Source: Brachynemurus nebulosus (taxonomy: Eukaryota; Arthropoda; Insecta; Neuroptera; Myrmeleontidae). From it: a stretch of DNA of 64,000 nucleotides. A model generated the notes under the pieces. That model saw nothing but the letters and a program-made list of their open reading frames with translations. It made no database searches and had not been told where the DNA came from. This document shows, piece by piece, positions 26,220-38,403 of the stretch. A program made the translations under genes and the position numbers. The stretch covers positions 49,432,954 to 49,496,953 of the forward strand of contig JAPWDM010000005.1 in the NCBI GenBank assembly GCA_035578155.1, in the 5' to 3' direction. The stretch's first letter is position 1, and each line of letters begins with the position of its first letter.

Positions 26220-26620
26220 AGAATTGCTGTAATCTTACTACTTTTGGTACAGAATCGCTGCAACTTTACTACTTTTGGTACAGACCGGCTGTGTTCTATC
26301 TTACTATTTTTGGTATGGAATTGATGTGACCGCGCAATTTTTTGCACAAAAATTGGGTAGACAAAATTACCGAAGAGTTAATGCTTTATTATCTTCAGTC
26401 TTGGAAAAGATAATTCTGTAAATACAGTAGTAATAGTTTAATTGATAAAGTTAATATAGTTTTCAGAATAATAACAAAATTTGGATACAGTTCAAATAAA
26501 AATTACATATTTTTAAATAAATATTGTAATACATATTTGTAAAATTGTGATTCTTAAACGTAAAATATCTACGACAAATTTTGGTTTCATTAAATAAATC
26601 AATATCGTGTTTCAAATGTC
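26220..26620 (+). repeat. dispersed repeat C, copy 2
   Basis: Three minisatellite units (26220-26250, 26251-26281, 26282 to about 26316) are followed by the same tail as 7150-7435, including TTTAATTGATAAAGTTAA and TTTCATTAAATAAAT. The tail shares about three quarters of its bases with copy 1 by eye. Confidence 0.8.
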
Positions 26621-28249
26621 ACACTTAAGTTTTTGATTTTACAAAAAGTAGCAACACAGGACTTTCGCAAGGACACTTATAACACTTTCTAGCAATCCAC
26701 AGTTATAGGTCAGGAAAAGAAAATTTTGCTATAGTCAGTAGTAGTATCCTAAGCAAATTAATTTCTCACTGAATCTTGATGTATTAAAGTGTCAGCAACT
26801 CAAAAAGCCGACTTTTCGAATGCTAATGTAAGTATGCATGTATGAGTCCTTCAGATATACTGGGGCTAGAAGGATGAAATTTTCGTCTATTTTTGCATTA
26901 AAAAAAATCGTTTGTTCGACTAGTTACATAAAAGTTTGGTTTACACAGAAGGTAAAATTAATATGGAGTATATTTGGTATAATTTAAAAAAAATCGGTGG
27001 AGTAGTTTTTGAATGAGCGTTCTCAAAATGCTGTACACTTACAATCTTATATACATGTAATGCAGCCATCCGAATAAGCCAAAAATGCTATTATACACTC
27101 TCGAGCATGATCAGAAAGTAAAACTAATGAAGGACTTCGAATATCGCTCTGAAAGTTTGGCAGTGTATTCTTCAAATGTTTTACTAATATTCTATGAAAA
27201 AGTTTCAAAATCTATAGGTATTTTTCCTCTCAATACCATTAAACGTGCAGCGGACATTTTCTTTTGAGAAAACATTTATTTTAAATAAAAAAAAAAAATA
27301 AATATTGACAGCAAGTAATTTTTTAAAAGGGAAATTACAAGCTCTAATTTATAATAAAAAAAATTGCAAATACGTGTTGAACGAGGTTCTACTGTTTGAA
27401 ATATATTATTAGTTAAATTAATTAAGACTTTATAACAACACAATAATAAGAGAATGAAATAGAACAATAATGAAATTGTATCTTTTGTGAAAATTATTCA
27501 ATTTTGTGAAAAGTTATGCATCAATAAAAATTCCAACGCTCGTAGCAGCACCCGTTTATTCCCATCGCCCGAAAATGATTACTTAATAATTATCACCCAT
27601 ACCAACAAAAACGTGTATTCCATTCTACTCGCTTACAGTGAGTTGGGAAAGGATTTAATTTATATAAAGCACAGCAGTATGCGTCAGTGTTAAATCATTA
27701 GATTAATCGTAAGAAATGATTGCACAATAATTTTAATCCTTTTTCGGGAAACCGTATCAAATTAAATTTCACAGTATGGAGATATGGAAATTAATTATGA
27801 TTAAATAAATAAGTCGAAAATCGTCGAAATATTCGTACGTAGAGGGGCGGGAGGGGGGTGGTATATCACACAAGCCTGATGTGAAGATAATTCGAATAAA
27901 GTACATATTTAATAATAAATTTTTTGATATATAAAGAATATCATAATGCTCTAGTTGTATGATTCTCTTAATTTATTGTGGTTTAATTATTAGAGAGATA
28001 AGAAGATAGAAATAGTTGAAGATAACTGATTTCTAAAATGGAAGGATGGGAAACAGAAGTTTTATCTGAGAATTTGTCAAAGAGGATTAGTTAAAAAGTA
28101 TCCTGAATTATTCTTATATATATATATATATTTGAGAGAAAGTGAGAAACCAGAAATATGAGTCAATGTATTTTAAAGGTATTTAATCTTAGAGAAGAAA
28201 TATATTTAGAACGAAAGAAAAATTCGAAACTTGTATAATACAAAATAGC
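26621..28249. other. AT-rich stretch without supported genes
   Basis: 26840-27060 reads like another high-copy repeat (CTTCAGATATACTGGGGCTA, then ATCGGTGGAGTAGTTTTTG). A G-rich patch at 27843-27861 could form a G-quadruplex. Frames at 27085-27267 and 27487-27693 are unrecognised. Confidence 0.5.
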
Positions 28250-28253
28250 TTAA

Positions 28254-28556
28254 GGTACTATCATAGTATGATCGGTCGAAAAATAGTCAATTTTCGCTAT
28301 CACAAAAAAAGCTCCCATAGGTACATAGCGGCTTACCTACAGATTGATAGATAATATATTTGATTTTTTTAGACACATTTTTAAAAAAATTATAATAATT
28401 ATAAAAAATAAATAAAAATTACAAAAAAAATATTTTTGTATTGTTAAAGAGTGCTATTAATCGTAAAAAAAATTCATCCCCATTCCCCCATCCTATCCAT
28501 CCGAAAAAAATCGCGAAAATTGACTATTTTTCGGCCGATCACACTGTGATGGTACC
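28254..28556. mobile_element. TTAA-flanked MITE with ~45-bp inverted ends
   Basis: It is 303 bp between TTAA at 28250-28253 and 28557-28560. The left end runs GGTACTATCATAGTATGATC then GGTCGAAAAATAGTCAATTT; the reversed right end differs at four positions over 42. Target and TIR suggest a piggyBac-mobilised MITE. Minus-strand frame 28474-28713 overlaps its end and is spurious. Confidence 0.92.
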
Positions 28557-31470
28557 TTAAGAATACATACCTACTCCTAAATTCCAGTGTTCGAACGGTA
28601 TTCGAAGTCCTTCCTATGTTTAATAAGTAAATAAATAATAAGAAATCTATATACATCCCATCATTGTGTGCTGAAGTAGTTTTGCTTTTAGAACGTTTTT
28701 CTCGAAACAACATTTTTAAAATTAGCGGGAACTCTCACTCGAAAACTTGAAATTTATACCACATATACTTTATATTATTACCTTCTATGTATACTGTGAA
28801 CAAACTTATAATTATATTAATATCCGAACAAAAAGAGCTTTTTTGTGCAAAAAAAAGGAAAATTTCATCAAAACTTTAATTTTTTTTTTAAATTCAATTT
28901 TTGTCAATTTTTCACTTTTTGAAATTTTTTTTAGTCTGCCGACATTCTACATAATATGTTAACAACACGGAAAATTTTGTTAAATTTTCAGATAGTAATT
29001 ACAGCGGCTAGAGAGCTCGCCATTCGGAAACTTGTGGAATGACACGCTACAATAAAAAAATTTTGCAACCTCCATTTTTATATGGGTATCTACTGAAACA
29101 AATAAATATGTTGTAACCATCACAGACTAATTATATAAATGTATAATTGAGGCAGCCAGATACGACCAGATACCAGGATCTAATAGTATTCTGTAATATA
29201 GTAATCAATGCAATAACCGATTGCATCCGCAGTAACGCTTTCAAATAATTATTGTAAACATATAATGTTGATATAAAATTTTATTTTTTTGAGAAGAAAT
29301 TGCAAAATTTTGAACGAAAGAAAGTGGTATTCGGTTTATTTTTACTCGTAAAATACGTACATATACAAATTATGTCCCGCAATAATTATAGTCGCATTTG
29401 CTCAAAAATGGATAATATATTGAATTCCTTAAATCTCACCCGTCTCATCCTGTTACCTGCTTCAAGAAAAATGCCTATAAATTAGCTTTTCATTTTGTCT
29501 AGTAGGTACTATAATATTATAATAGTGTTCATTGGTCTGTGGTTGTAACACTTTAACGTCACAAATAAATAATATGCCAAACTTAAAGAATATAGATCAA
29601 TATTTTCTTTGCTGAAAATAAAAAATTTTCAGGCAAAATAAAAAAAAAATAAAAAAAACTGTTTCTTCGTTTGTACCTAATATACCGATTTTGATGTAAC
29701 TGAAATACATTTTTTTAAAACCGTAATTCGGATTAAGTGCGGGGTATATCTGACAAGGCAATGTCCGCAAACCTCCCCTACCCTTTTTAGCAATTTCTGT
29801 TTCATTTTATAGTTCCAACTGAATTTGCTTTACCATGCAAATGGTCTTTTCCTACTGGCAGTCTTCGAAAAAATATTCTATAATGGACTGTTATTAATAC
29901 GCATTGGTATATTTAGAGATAATTTCAAAAATTAAATGACGGGTACGTATTGACGGGTTAAACATACTTCCGTTTTCGTGACTGGTAACTTTACTACGGT
30001 TGGGTATTATTATACTTTGAACCCTAGAAATTACTAAATTATCTTCAATATACAGACACGACTAATTTGAAAATTTTTATATGACTCTTATAGATAGATA
30101 TCAAAGTCTGTCAAGCACGATCGGTAATACTATCAGTATTTCGAAAAACTGACAGTATTACTGATTGTGTACAGGTCTTACACATACACTAATTAAAAAA
30201 CAATCTGAAAAAAAAGGATGTTACAGTAAGTATGTAATACTGTTGTAGAGCATATACTACTTTGTAGCATATAATCTCTCAAACATATAATATTCCAAGC
30301 CCCAAGCGTATGAAAAAAATAAAAAATTGTGGATAGCAGTGTGCCTGTGTATGGTTCGATACCGCTTAAGTGTGTCAGTCACACAACAACTATAGCCGTG
30401 TTCAGATCGACTGTTATCAATCACTTTCAACAATAAGCGAATACATATATAGTAATATGCAGGTACCGAAACACTAGCATACATATGATACATATACAGA
30501 GCAGTCCCCTCTTTTCACAAACAGAGTGTGACGTTGATACACACACAAGCGTACATCAACGTATACATTGATACGAGATTTATGTTGTAATATGTTGTGC
30601 GTTTTGAGTGGGAGAAAATTTTACGTCACTTTTCTGCCACAGTGATCTTGCTAGTATAGAGATACGTAGTTGGAATATGTAATATGTGTAATATTCTATG
30701 TTCACTATCCCTCTTCTACATTTATGTATATACATACGTCTATGTATACGTATATAGGATAAATTCAATATCAATCAAGTTTTTATTCTTCCCTTTTTAA
30801 CTTTAATTTTCATCCAGTTTTAAATAAAAATATAATTATAGAATGTGGTTATACATCTATACACTGATGTATATATTAGTATTATGTATGTGTATGTATA
30901 ATATATTTAAATAATAAATTACCTTTTGTTTGGAATATTTTGCAAAAACTTTTAGGAAAGAATTAATTATGGAAATTTAATCATTTCGAATTTGTAAACA
31001 ATGAAAATGTAATTATGAAAAAAAGTTTAAACGACTAGTTAATTTATAAATTAAATTAAAAAATAATGACTGTAAACGGGAAAAAGAAGTAACGTAAAAG
31101 CCCCTATACCGGAATACAATTTTTAGGTGTGTAATTAAACTGGCTTATAAAAATTCGTAAATAAGTTAAACACCAATTTTTTTTCTTAATAAGCATGAAA
31201 GGAAGTTTTTTTAATCCAATGAATATGTCTTTAAAAAAATACAATCGAAAAATTTTTATTTATTAATGTTTTTCTTTTACAAAATGTCGACATTTATATC
31301 CAAACAAAGAAATATTAATGACACTAGGAGTTGGGACCCGATATGCAAACAGACGTGTAATATGAGTAATACGACACATAGAGTGGCATCCAGATGTCAA
31401 AGTAGGAAATACAGAATGGTTTAAGTATCAGACGTAAATAAAGGATCAAAATACTGTATTCAATAAAAAT
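28557..31470. other. AT-rich stretch without supported genes
   Basis: Several 60-80 codon frames (28747, 29300, 30257, 30580) are unrecognised. A short hairpin at 30108-30174 is listed separately. Confidence 0.55.
30108..30174. other. short hairpin with TAATACTRTCAGT arms
   Basis: The left arm GGTAATACTATCAGT and the right arm ACTGACAGTATTACT pair around a 10-base loop. Weaker pairing extends about 15 bases outward. The reversed right arm begins TAATACTGTCAG, as does the animal miR-8 family, but pairing and arm order do not match a miR-8 precursor. Confidence 0.35.
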
Positions 31471-31472
31471 TG

Positions 31473-31540
<68 letters not shown>
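31473..31540. repeat. (TA)n microsatellite, 34 units
   Basis: Uninterrupted TA run. Confidence 0.98.
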
Positions 31541-31542
<2 letters not shown>

Positions 31543-31878
31543 CTTTAACTAAGAAAGGATACATTAAATGCGAGGTAAATTTAAATTGAAAAATAATCAT
31601 TCTATTAATACAAATTTTTGTTATCAGAGGTTTCTTTCAGAAATAATTAATATATAAATGTCAAAACTATTCGGACGTATGACCACGTTTCGGTATAGGG
31701 GCTTTTACGTTATTTATAGTATAATATCAGTTATAAGATTCGTATTACCTACATAACAACTCAAGACTGATAAAACCTAACAAAATATATAGTATAGTAA
31801 TAAAAATCGAAACAGCGTTAGCAAAAAAAAATGTAACGAAAATCTGTATGCACGGGAGTACAGGACCACAGGAGTATT
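31541..31878. other. AT-rich stretch without genes
   Basis: Nothing supportable is seen between the (TA)n array and the hAT MITE. Confidence 0.6.
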
Positions 31879-31886
31879 GTCTATAA

Positions 31887-32314
31887 CAGGAGTGGACAAT
31901 CCGCGGCCGGCCTTGAACTTTTATTTGGCCCGCGACATTCATCACACTTATACAAAATACGTATGATTCATTTCAGTTAAATTTAACCATGCTTCGTCAC
32001 TTTGAATTTAAATTATTGCCGTTTTCTTGGCTTTATCTCTTTTATTATTGCATTTATGTAAATTTTAAATTTGCAGTTTATTTTTAGAAAAGGATAGAAG
32101 GTTGATTTGTTTCGAATATAAGAATTATTTAATCTTTTAACGAAAACTCATGATCAATTGTATCTGAAATGAGGTATATATTTATTTTATAATGACCAAG
32201 GTAGTGAAAACCAATGTATATCTAATATGGGAATACATAATTTTATATGCGGCCCGTGAAGTTATGATGCGCTTCCAAAGTGGCCCGCAAGATCATCTGA
32301 GTTGGCCACCCCTG
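31887..32314. mobile_element. hAT MITE with perfect 8-bp target duplication
   Basis: The 428-bp element starts CAGGAGTGGACAATCCGCGG and ends GTTGGCCACCCCTG. GTCTATAA flanks it at 31879-31886 and 32315-32322. GGCCCGC words next to both ends are typical of hAT non-autonomous copies. The interior is non-coding. Confidence 0.95.
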
Positions 32315-32441
32315 GTCTATAATATATCTCACTGTGTTGAAAAAGTGTGTCACAAAATCTAAAATTAATATCTTCAATACAGGTAAGCATGACAAACATA
32401 TGTAATATAGTGACTGTATTAAGCTCAGTCTACATTCAAAA

Positions 32442-32480
32442 CAGGGGTTCCCAAAGTGTGGCCCACGATGTCAGAACCTT
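32442..32480. mobile_element. hAT-type left terminus, solitary
   Basis: CAGGGGTTCCCAAAGTGTGG is a classical hAT end. No right end with a duplication of ATTCAAAA was found. Confidence 0.6.
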
Positions 32481-33570
32481 TTCAATCTTGAATTCGTAAA
32501 GATAATTTACTTATACTTCTTTCAAAAAACTCTGAGATTATATACATATATACAAGTATAGTTAAACATTTTTCCGTTAGAAAATATCCAACTTTATATG
32601 AATATATTTTGCTATTCATAAATTTTATGTATCTTAACCTGTTTTTACTATGCGAATTATTTTTCTGTTATAATTTATTCGGTCATCTACTTTTATAAAA
32701 ATCAGATTCTTAGGTCAAAATAACCAAATTCGTTCAAGAAATGTGATTTAATTTGCGCTTGTGATTTTTCTGTCGTCTCTACAATTTTGGATTTGTCGAA
32801 AATGAAAAAAAAAAAAAACAGAGTCGAAAATCTATGAGTAGCTTCAAATTTTATCTTTCTCATATGAAAATTACGTCCATTGGAACATTTAAAAAAATGA
32901 TGTACGTGATGACGTCATCAAGTTCAAATTTTTCTTTTTTAAATTAATAGCTAGAAAAATGATAAGTATTTGATCTGTTCGCGAAACCTGGCTAAGGTGA
33001 TTGTTACAATTTTTATTACTCCTTAAGAAATGGCCAAGTTTATTTAGAGTATGTGACATTTTATTAATCTAAATTTTTTATTAGGCTGTATCTCCATTTT
33101 CAATATGTAGATCAGTATAGGAGATCGATCAAAAATTCGAGTAGTTGGACACAGCTGATATATATCCGTTGAAATGATGCGTAAAAAAGCTCGTAATAAT
33201 TTTGATACTAATCTTAGTTAAAACTTTATGGTTCTCGTACGACAATATACTCGTATTTGAGTGTAATTTGCGAGTTACTCAACTATAAAAGTTTTGGTTT
33301 TAGTTTATTTACTTTTGTATATTTGTATGTACATATACCTTTGATCTAGCTATCATTTCAGTGTCCAAATACTGAAAAAAATGAGCAAAAGCAACAATAA
33401 AGCTACAGTATAATAAAATTATTTAATAAAACGATTAGAATGCCGACAAACAAATCTACATTTAATTTTAAATCAGAAAATAAACAACTACCTATACAAA
33501 ATCCCTACAGCAACAACAATTAAGTTCTGCTGAACGAATCTAAAAAATCTGGAGAGACAGGTCTAGCCAC
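32481..33570. other. AT-rich stretch, probably old repeat
   Basis: GATGACGTCATCA palindrome at 32909-32921 sits in phrases that look like high-copy repeat. No gene is seen. Confidence 0.5.
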
Positions 33571-33572
33571 AC

Positions 33573-34200
33573 TGTCACCTTCCCATTGGATACCCTTAAA
33601 GACTAGTGTACATAAATAACTTTTTTTTTAATTCAGGGGACTCACCGGGGGCTTCACCTTCGGTACCTAAGGGGGGGGGGGGGCTCCACTCTTATTAAAC
33701 AAATTATAACATCATTTATTCTCAAGATACGCGAGACAAAAAATATTTCACAAAAAGCTTCTTATTTGTTTTTTCCTTTTTTTTAAATTTTTATAATAAT
33801 TTACTGGCGGTTTTAACATCACGAAGGTTCTTAGGCCATTATATAATAAAAACATGGCAAAAAATCCATATAATCTATGTTATGTTAATAAAGTTAATTC
33901 CGTTCCTTGATCACAAAAAACAAACCGCTAATCCGAATTTGCTGAAAACTTTATCCGGTCTTCATTCTTTAATTACGCATCTAATGAAATTAGTCCGGAG
34001 TTGATATCATCATTTATTTTCGAGATATGCGAGACGAAAAAAAATTCACGAACGAACGCACGAACTAACTAACGAACGCACACACAGACATCACGCTAAA
34101 AATGATGGATTCGGATTCTAGTGACCTTGAAACGTGGAGATATGTCTAAATTAGCGATTCGTAAAATCGGACCCGTTACAATAACTTCCAATGGGAAGTT
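33573..34200. repeat. probable repeat with CTTCCCATTGGA inverted ends
   Basis: CCTTCCCATTGGA near 33575 and the reversed AACTTCCCATTGGA near 34198 are inverted. Inside are two copies of an ATCATTTATTYTCRAGATA plus CGCGAGAC/TGCGAGACG segment (33711-33735, 34008-34035). There are also a 12-13 G run at about 33671-33683 and a tandem CGAACG/CGAACTAA patch at 34051-34080. Confidence 0.5.
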
Positions 34201-34204
34201 AATA

Positions 34205-34920
34205 AAATTTATAACAAAAATATGAAGTACATAATCAATATATCACTGTTTACAAACTATAATACAAAAACTTTAACTGTACCAATATACATATAATGCA
34301 TCCGCGCGTCCCTATCCTCCGTGGTACAGTATACCCTTACATATTTTTAATACCTATATATGAAAAGATGGAAGTTTATATACATACTTTATAATTGCTG
34401 GGATTATATCTCTATATTAAAAAATAAAAAAAATATATACATACAAACAAACATATATTAAAAGTACACCATACAGCCAGCAATCCATAGCTTACTCGAT
34501 CCTGGTATATTCAATATATTTAATATACTTCGTCCTGTGCTCGTACAAGCGCGTTGATGTGGTTTTATTCAGAAAATTTTATAGCCTGTCTCTTTCACAT
34601 TATAAAAATACATAAAATGGTCCATAAAAAAATGTGTTAGACAATTTTTACGATGCACGTGATATGAAATTTTGAGTTCAATTCGTCGTTCACCTATTCA
34701 TGTGTGTTGATCCAGTCTGTCCTGTATGTTTTTTGTAGATTGGTGCTATAATATGATTGTGGGTATAGAAGCGTACTGTGTATAACTACATTAGAATTAT
34801 ATTGGTCAATAAAGAGGAAACAAGTATTAAAATATTTCAAATTTGATCGTTTCAATGAATTTTTATTGAATAAAGCAGTGGCGTGCCTCGAGTTGCTTGA
34901 CATAGTATTGAATTATGTTG
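34205..34920. other. AT-rich stretch without genes
   Basis: A CAGTGGCGTGCCTCGAG word at 34876 resembles a transposon end. Nothing else is supported. Confidence 0.5.
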
Positions 34921-34924
34921 TATA

Positions 34925-35790
34925 CACAGTAAAAAAATTTGTGTTCTGCGTAAAAAAAAAAACCAGTGGTTAAAATTTTTGTGTTAAATAAGTAACACAA
35001 CCCTACGTTAATGTAACATTTCGTGTTTGTGTTAAATGAAAATATTAACACAAATTTCGATTTAACGGAATAAAAATGTTAACTTGTTTTGAATAGTAAG
35101 GAAGTAACACAATATTTGTGTAGAGCAAACGAATGCTATAAGTACCTAACTTACATTAGAATATATATCTATCAAAATATATATAATAAAAGAGATGAGA
35201 GTGGTTCTTATAATTAAACAAAACCGATTCTGTTACAGATTCAGTTAAAAAAATCATGTAAGCTTACTTGAGATTGTATTATATGACATACAATCTCTAA
35301 GCTTACATGATTATTTTAACTGAATCTGTAACAAAATAACCTTAAAATGTAAGAAAATTGTTTCATTTTTAAACGTTTCATAAAACTATATTCGTCAATA
35401 ACTGAAAAAACGTATAATCTTTCTGTTTTCTTTAATAATAAGAACCACTCTCATCTATTTATTATATATATATTTTGGTACATATATTTGGAAACAAATA
35501 AGAATTTTTACAAAGGACTGACTCACTTTGCGTTGATTTTTGACCATTCACGTTGCATTTTTGACCATTTTCAAATATCTTAAGCTGCAGTGGAAGTAAA
35601 ATATTGAATAAAAAAGTTTAACAACTAACTCTGATAAATCTAAAAAATTAACACAAAATGTTAAATCATTGACACAAATATTATGTATAGATTTGACACA
35701 TATGCTTTGTGTTAAAATAACACAAAAAATTGAGTGGACCGTTCAGGACATGTGAAATGTGTTATTTTTAACACAAATTTTTTCACTGTG
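34925..35790. mobile_element. CACAGT-ended DNA transposon, copy 2, uninterrupted
   Basis: 866 bp, flanked by TA at 34923-34924 and 35791-35792. The ends and subterminal AACACAAA repeats match copy 1. It lacks the 437-bp MITE seen in copy 1. Its central palindrome differs from copy 1. Confidence 0.92.
35228..35335. repeat. hairpin inside CACAGT element copy 2
   Basis: The arms carry GTTACAGATTCAGTTAAAA and ATCATGTAAGCTTA and their complements, around a short AT-rich loop. It occupies the place of copy 1's spacer and left arm. Only the right arm region continues into sequence shared with copy 1. Confidence 0.88.
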
Positions 35791-35913
35791 TAGGGTAATT
35801 TTGTTAGGTTGTTCAATATTAAAACTGATAACAGCGTATGACTAGCTGAAAATTGTTTCTCTAAAGTGCATTGTCATTGTTCTCAAAATAATAAGTTATT
35901 AAATAGTTATTTT

Positions 35914-36098
35914 CGATACATATGCGTAAAGAGAGGTATTCTAGTAGGCTTAAATTCGGGCACGAGTCTAAGGGACTGACGTATACACAACGAGATCGAG
36001 TGCGTAAGCGCACGAGATCTCGTTGTGTATACGTCAGTCCCTTTAGCGAGTGCCCCAATTTAAGCCTACCGAATACCTCTCTTTACGCATACGTATCG
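35914..36098. repeat. 185-bp near-perfect palindrome
   Basis: Two arms of about 90 bases meet at 36003-36010 with almost no loop. Pairing blocks include ATGCGTAAAGAGAGGTATTC, GTAGGCTTAAATT and GGGACTGACGTATACACAAC. Arms differ in about a dozen bases, mostly in one cluster. Weaker symmetry continues outward to about 35892 and 36118. Frames on both strands here are a by-product. Confidence 0.93.
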
Positions 36099-36119
36099 AA
36101 CATAATTTTTTATAACGAC

Positions 36120-36900
36120 GGCTTCTAAAGTTTAATAGAGAGAAAAAAATTAATTATTTTTAAGCAATTTTTATTAATTTGTAGAACGTTGTTGTTTTTT
36201 TTATTAATTTGTTGATCGTTTCCATGTTAATTTGAATATGATTATCATTGATAAATGAATATCATTATTTTCTCGCATAGTTTTAGCTACTTTCACGCAC
36301 ACTTGTACTTTCGCGCACAGTTACTGTCATTTGTTTTACAATGATATAAAAAACTGCTCTTTACGCCCACTACACAACGCTCGAATATTGAACTTTAGAA
36401 GCAGGTGTTATAAAAATAACTGAATGTCACTGGCTTATTAATAATATATTTACGGAACTACAACAGATAATGAAAATAATAAAGAAAATGTTGATAACAA
36501 GTAAAAAAGTAATCTTGACTATTTAACTGATGTGTATCAAGTCCCATAAGAATATTGTAATTCTTTCATTTTGAACATGGAAAAAAGTTAGGACAGATCT
36601 TAACAGCGAAAAAACTGGTACAAAACATTTCATTGAATTTAACTGATTTCAGAACCATAGTAACAATGCAGGTATTAAATAATAATATGAATTATACTAA
36701 ATTCTTTTATTTGTTAAATTGTCTTACCGTATTATACTTGAGTTTTAAATTTTTTCTAAATAAATTTGTGTTTTCTACAACTCAAACTTCTTGCCTAAAA
36801 GCAATTTTCGTTAGACAAACCAAAATTTATTCGAAAAAATACAAAACTCTCGTGTAATAATAAGTGAAAATAATCAATCATGTGCAATTTATTATTATTT
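36120..36900. other. AT-rich stretch without genes
   Basis: A 74-codon frame at 36633-36857 is unrecognised. Nothing else is seen. Confidence 0.55.
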
Positions 36901-36904
36901 ATTT

Positions 36905-37735
36905 ATTATGAGACTGCTAAAGTAACGGAAGTACTGCGATCGTATTTGAAATATAAAAAAAAAAATTGTCCCTCCAAAATGAAAATTTTTACGCGCATTT
37001 TACGTTTTAGAGCTTCCTGAGCAATTCTGGTTTCGTGTTTGTCTGTGTGTCCAAGGCAACCATCAAGTGGCATATCTTCGAAACTATTTGGATCGTTTGT
37101 GGTGAAATTAGAAGTTGTGCGGTTTGGTTCATGGATTATCCTCTACACCGAATTTCATCACAATCGGAATAATGGTAATCACAGCGCTACCAAGAAATTT
37201 CATCAAATATCGATACCTTACTTACCAGTAGATTAATTTCGTTCAAATTTTGAGAGTATTTAGGGGTTAGGTCACGTATAAATTATATATAACTAAATTT
37301 TAACATAATCAGAGTCATGATAGTTACTGTGCATATACGCAAACAAAACATGTGGTTAACGTTGGGTCCATGGAACAGATTCCTACCTTTTTTTGTAACT
37401 ATGAAAATAAAAACATTTTAATTTAAATTTTTTGTAATTATCTGAGAATAGTTCGAAACGACCAATAATGACTATTTGTTTCTTTAGTTTTTTGTAGGAA
37501 TTGATTTGACATTAAATTTTTTATAGTTATATGGCCGATTAGAAAAAGTTAAGTAGTTCACCCTGAGTTGGCCTGTTATTTTCTTAAAGTTATTCTTTAG
37601 TGATGAAACATGACGATAAAATGATAAGACACAATTTAAGATACAGTTTAAGCACAAAATCACTTTAAAGATTGGATAAACGTGTGTAACGAGTACGAGG
37701 AAAAGTACGAGGAAACTGTGTGCCATACACCTCAA
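36905..37735 (+). repeat. dispersed repeat A, copy 2
   Basis: It aligns with 560-1140, from GAGACTGCTAAAGTAACGGA to the CGAGTACGAGGAA..TGTGCCA end, which here contains a doubled GTACGAGGAAA. Copy 2 is longer between 37270 and 37690. Confidence 0.7.
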
Positions 37736-38403
37736 TGAATTTTTATTTTATTTTAAATATTAAATATCATAAATAAATACAAATCATAAACATTCAATCT
37801 GATTGTGTAATTTCAGTGGCATTAAAAAACATATACCATTTCTTAAACCGAGTAACAAAGTAAATAAGGAACAGATATATATATATATATATACTATGTA
37901 CCTACCTACTTTTTTCTCAAGTTCAATGAACGCTCATTTCTGTATTCATTTCCTTAAAAATTGTGCACCGCAGGATAAAATTTAATTAGAATTTTTTTAT
38001 ATTTAGTTTTTCATGACTTACTATTCGGTTTAAATTTGTGCTTTGAACCAATGTACCGATGTTATTCTTATTCCTATTTTTTATTTTTTTTTATTTTTTA
38101 GTTAATATTCTTTACTATGTTTTTATTAATAACAGTATACACTATCTTCCGTAAGTGTTGTTTCCGCACTGGAAAAACACGTAGAAAACTTGATAAAAGT
38201 TTAATCAAATAATTTAAAAATATATTCTGATAAATATTGTACGGAAGCTTTCTAAGAATTTGTGATCATTTGCGAATAAATTTCATTTTGTTTACATATT
38301 ATTAAGTTGAAAAACATAAATAAGCAAAAATAAGAGGAGAAACATGTTAATTATTATACTTTCTACCGTAGTAAAAAAAATGTATTTATTAATAAAAAGT
38401 ATA
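37736..38403. other. AT-rich stretch without genes
   Basis: A short (TA)8 lies at 37877-37893. Nothing else is seen. Confidence 0.6.

Noticed and set aside
27843..27861. G-quadruplex-like G-rich patch
   Set aside because: Only three clear G tracts and one long run; weak and without context.
30340..30420. GGTTCGATACC-like T-arm suggesting a tRNA
   Set aside because: No anticodon arm, D-arm or acceptor stem could be fitted around it.
34694..35051. Minus-strand frames of 69 and 62 codons
   Set aside because: They lie across the boundary and interior of a non-coding transposon also present at 2301.
35861..36128. Overlapping frames on both strands with similar peptides
   Set aside because: They arise because the region is a palindrome; both strands read nearly the same sequence.
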